Assembly (NCBI RefSeq): GCF_000828715.1
Contig: NZ_AP014583.1
Location: 3,346,001-3,410,000 of the forward strand
Length of the DNA stretch: 64,000 nt
Reading direction: 5' to 3'
Origin: Winogradskyella sp. PG-2
GTDB lineage: Bacteria > Bacteroidota > Bacteroidia > Flavobacteriales > Flavobacteriaceae
The notes under the pieces are model-generated. The model was not told where the DNA came from, searched no databases, and was given only the letters and a program-made list of their open reading frames with translations. Shown here piece after piece: positions 62,320 to 64,000 of this stretch; the stretch's first letter is position 1, and every line of letters starts with the position of its first letter. Both the position numbers and the translations under genes were made by a program.

Positions 62320-63171
62320 ATGAACTATTTAAAAAATATAATAACACTATTTGTACTCATATTTTCAGCATCAGTTTCTGCACAAAACACCAATGGGAAA
62401 GCCTATTACATTGTAAAAAATACGATAAAAATGAACTTAGGGAATCGTCAAATTCCAGAGGCTCAAAAAGCAATGATACAAGAGCGTATCAATAGTATGT
62501 CTACAAATAATTTTGTACTCTCTTTTAATAAGAATTCTTCTATATATGTTGAAGAAGAAAAGTTAGAACAAGACCAAGGTAATGGAGTAATAGCACAACG
62601 AATGGGAATGCTAAAAATGATACTTAATCAAGGAAGTAATGGCAAACTTTACAAGAATAGTAGCGACAATACGTACAAAAATCAAGTAGACCTTTATGGG
62701 AAACTATTCCTAATTCAAGATTCACTTAAAGAGATAGATTGGAAAATTACTGATGATATAAAAACGATTGGAAAGCATACCTGCTTTAAGGCTACGGCTA
62801 TCTTAAAAAATAGAGGATTACCAACAAATTTTCGCCCAGGAGAGCAAAAAACAGATGACTCAAAAGAAGAAAAAACAATAGAGGATGAAATGATAATAGT
62901 AACGGCTTGGTTTACCCTTGATATCCCTGTTTCTCAAGGGCCTGCAATGTATTATGGTTTGCCAGGATTGATTTTAGAAGTTAATGCAGGAAATACTACC
63001 ATACTATGTTCAAAAATTGAATTAAATAAAGAAGGCGAAACAGTTGATCCGCCTAAAAAAGGAAAAAAGATAAACCAAGAAAAGTATGATGAGCTTGTAA
63101 AGAAAAAGGCAAAAGAGATTCGAGAAAATTTTCAAAGAGGTAGAGGAGGCCTTGGTAGAAGAGGTAATTAA
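62320..63171 (+). CDS. GLPGLI family protein
   Basis: 283 residues. Signal peptide ending SVSAQN. The GLPGLI motif is in GPAMYYGLPGLILEVNAGN. Other family features: NGKAYYIVKNTIKM, LYKNSSDNTYKNQVDLYGKLFLIQDSL, WKITDDIKTIGKHTCFKAT, VTAWFTLDIPVSQGP. The C-terminus is Arg/Gly-rich (FQRGRGGLGRRGN). Such proteins are usually followed by a carboxypeptidase-like TonB-type barrel, as here (13 bp to the next gene). Periplasmic; role unknown. Confidence 0.93.
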   Translation: MNYLKNIITLFVLIFSASVSAQNTNGKAYYIVKNTIKMNLGNRQIPEAQKAMIQERINSMSTNNFVLSFNKNSSIYVEEEKLEQDQGNGVIAQRMGMLKMILNQGSNGKLYKNSSDNTYKNQVDLYGKLFLIQDSLKEIDWKITDDIKTIGKHTCFKATAILKNRGLPTNFRPGEQKTDDSKEEKTIEDEMIIVTAWFTLDIPVSQGPAMYYGLPGLILEVNAGNTTILCSKIELNKEGETVDPPKKGKKINQEKYDELVKKKAKEIRENFQRGRGGLGRRGN

Positions 63172-63183
63172 AAATAAGTTCAA

Positions 63184-64000
63184 ATGAAAAAAATCTTATA
63201 TATACTTTGTGTACTATTCTCTTTAAACGCTTTTTCGCAGGAGATTAATGTTTCAGGATCTATAAAAGATAGTATTGGCACACCATTAGAATCTGCAAAT
63301 GTGGTAGCAATAAATAGTGTAACAAAAAAATTAGCTTCATATTCAGTTGCAAATAATAAAGGTAGATACCAGCTTTCTCTTGAAAAAAATGCTAACTATA
63401 CTTTAAAAGTTAGTTTTTTAGGATACAAAACCATTACTGAAATTTTGGAAATAACCGAGCAATCTATAGACTTTGAAAAAAACTTTACACTTTACGAGGA
63501 TAATAGCCAATTAGATGAAGTTCTTTTAACTTATGAAATGCCTATTACAGTTAAAGGTGATACCATAGTATATAATGCTGATTCTTTTAAGAATGGTACA
63601 GAAAAGAAATTAGGCGATGTGCTTAAAAAATTACCAGGAGTAGAAATTAATGATGATGGAGAAATTGAGGTTGAAGGCAAACGTGTACAGAAGCTAATGG
63701 TAGAAGGGAAAGACTTTTTTGATGGAGATTCTAAATTGGCAGTAGAAAATATACCATCAAATGCCATTGAAAAAGTGCAAGTGCTTAAAAACTTTAATGA
63801 AGTCTCGCAATTACAGGGTGTTACAAATAATGACGATAGTATAGCTATTAATATTAAGCTTAAAGAAGGAAAGAAGAATTTTTGGTTTGGTGATGTTACA
63901 GCTGGTGGTGGGCCAGATGATAGATATTTGGTTCACCCAAAGCTGTTTTACTATAGCCCAGAAAAGAGTATTAATATAATAACAGACATCAATAATATTG
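63184..64000 (+). CDS. TonB-dependent receptor-like outer-membrane protein, partial at the window end
   Basis: The frame is open for 272 codons to the edge. Signal peptide (LNAFSQ), then a carboxypeptidase-like regulatory domain (about 22-105; VSGSIKDSIGTPLESANV, YTLKVSFLGYKTITE) and a plug domain (about 115-250; VYNADSFKNGTEKKLGDVLKKLPGVEIND, GKRVQKLMVEGKDFF, AIEKVQVLKNF). It is the usual outer-membrane partner of the GLPGLI protein 13 bp upstream. The barrel lies outside the window. Confidence 0.9.
   Translation, partial: MKKILYILCVLFSLNAFSQEINVSGSIKDSIGTPLESANVVAINSVTKKLASYSVANNKGRYQLSLEKNANYTLKVSFLGYKTITEILEITEQSIDFEKNFTLYEDNSQLDEVLLTYEMPITVKGDTIVYNADSFKNGTEKKLGDVLKKLPGVEINDDGEIEVEGKRVQKLMVEGKDFFDGDSKLAVENIPSNAIEKVQVLKNFNEVSQLQGVTNNDDSIAINIKLKEGKKNFWFGDVTAGGGPDDRYLVHPKLFYYSPEKSINIITDINNI

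Noticed and set aside
1..64000. tRNA, rRNA or known riboswitch
   Set aside because: No cloverleaf with a conserved TTCGANTC-type arm, no rRNA motif and no recognisable riboswitch core was found on reading.

Overview
The window looks like chromosomal DNA of a marine-type Flavobacteriaceae bacterium (Bacteroidota; possibly near Winogradskyella, Psychroserpens or Olleya, which is inference). Evidence: very low G+C, A-rich leaders instead of strong Shine-Dalgarno sites, a type A type IX secretion (T9SS) sorting domain and a type B remnant, and typical families (GLPGLI, DUF4270, DUF4907, DUF6090, DUF6624, Lacal_2735, FecR/ECF-sigma/TonB triplet). I see no rRNA, tRNA, CRISPR array, integrase or transposase gene.

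Layout. 1-2.7 kb: a partial exported beta-helix-like protein, a small exported protein and a degenerate intradiol-dioxygenase-like protein. 2.7-9.7 kb: five neighbouring minus-strand genes (vanadium haloperoxidase, TonB receptor with STN domain, FecR anti-sigma, ECF sigma, di-haem cytochrome c peroxidase), each with one frameshift or in-frame stop. 10-14.4 kb: a serine hydrolase and a large BNR-repeat exoprotein. 14.7-16.3 kb: an ABC-2 permease pseudogene with several stops, abutting the last ~55 codons of a T9SS type B protein. 16.3-20.3 kb: a GDSL esterase divergent from an ABC exporter pair. 20.5-26.4 kb: an AraC-type TPR regulator divergent from an ankyrin/acyltransferase/DUF6090/thioredoxin/outer-membrane run. 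26.7-30.4 kb: oxidoreductase, alpha/beta hydrolase, serine hydrolase and a frameshifted DUF6624 gene.

30.6-33 kb and 47.5-51.6 kb are two diverged copies of a small-gene cassette: two DoxX-like membrane proteins, two tiny membrane proteins, a DUF2237 protein and a ~75-residue protein, plus a shared non-coding tail of about 390 bp. Copy B also carries a Lacal_2735 gene and an FAD oxidoreductase, and its last gene is broken by a 97-bp tandem duplication. Between the copies lie a peptide-degradation run (BNR exoprotein, S9 peptidase, gamma-glutamyltransferase, dienelactone hydrolase), a LamG lipoprotein and a TPR histidine kinase/NarL regulator pair. Five copies or fragments of a non-coding dispersed repeat (near 20.4, 30.6, 43.4, 47.3 and 52.1 kb) are scattered here; the fullest have inverted-repeat arms resembling an integron attC site and a constant 3' tail.

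52.5-60 kb is an envelope and signalling cluster: an LTXXQ-like protein, an outer-membrane barrel and a DUF4270 lipoprotein on the minus strand, then a second barrel, a kelch lipoprotein, DUF4907 and a LytS/LytTR two-component pair on the plus strand. 60.2 kb to the end holds a T9SS type A secreted protein, a CBM9-like lipoprotein, a GLPGLI protein and the start of its TonB-type partner. The strongest leads are the duplicated cassette, the structured repeat family and the block of single-lesion genes.
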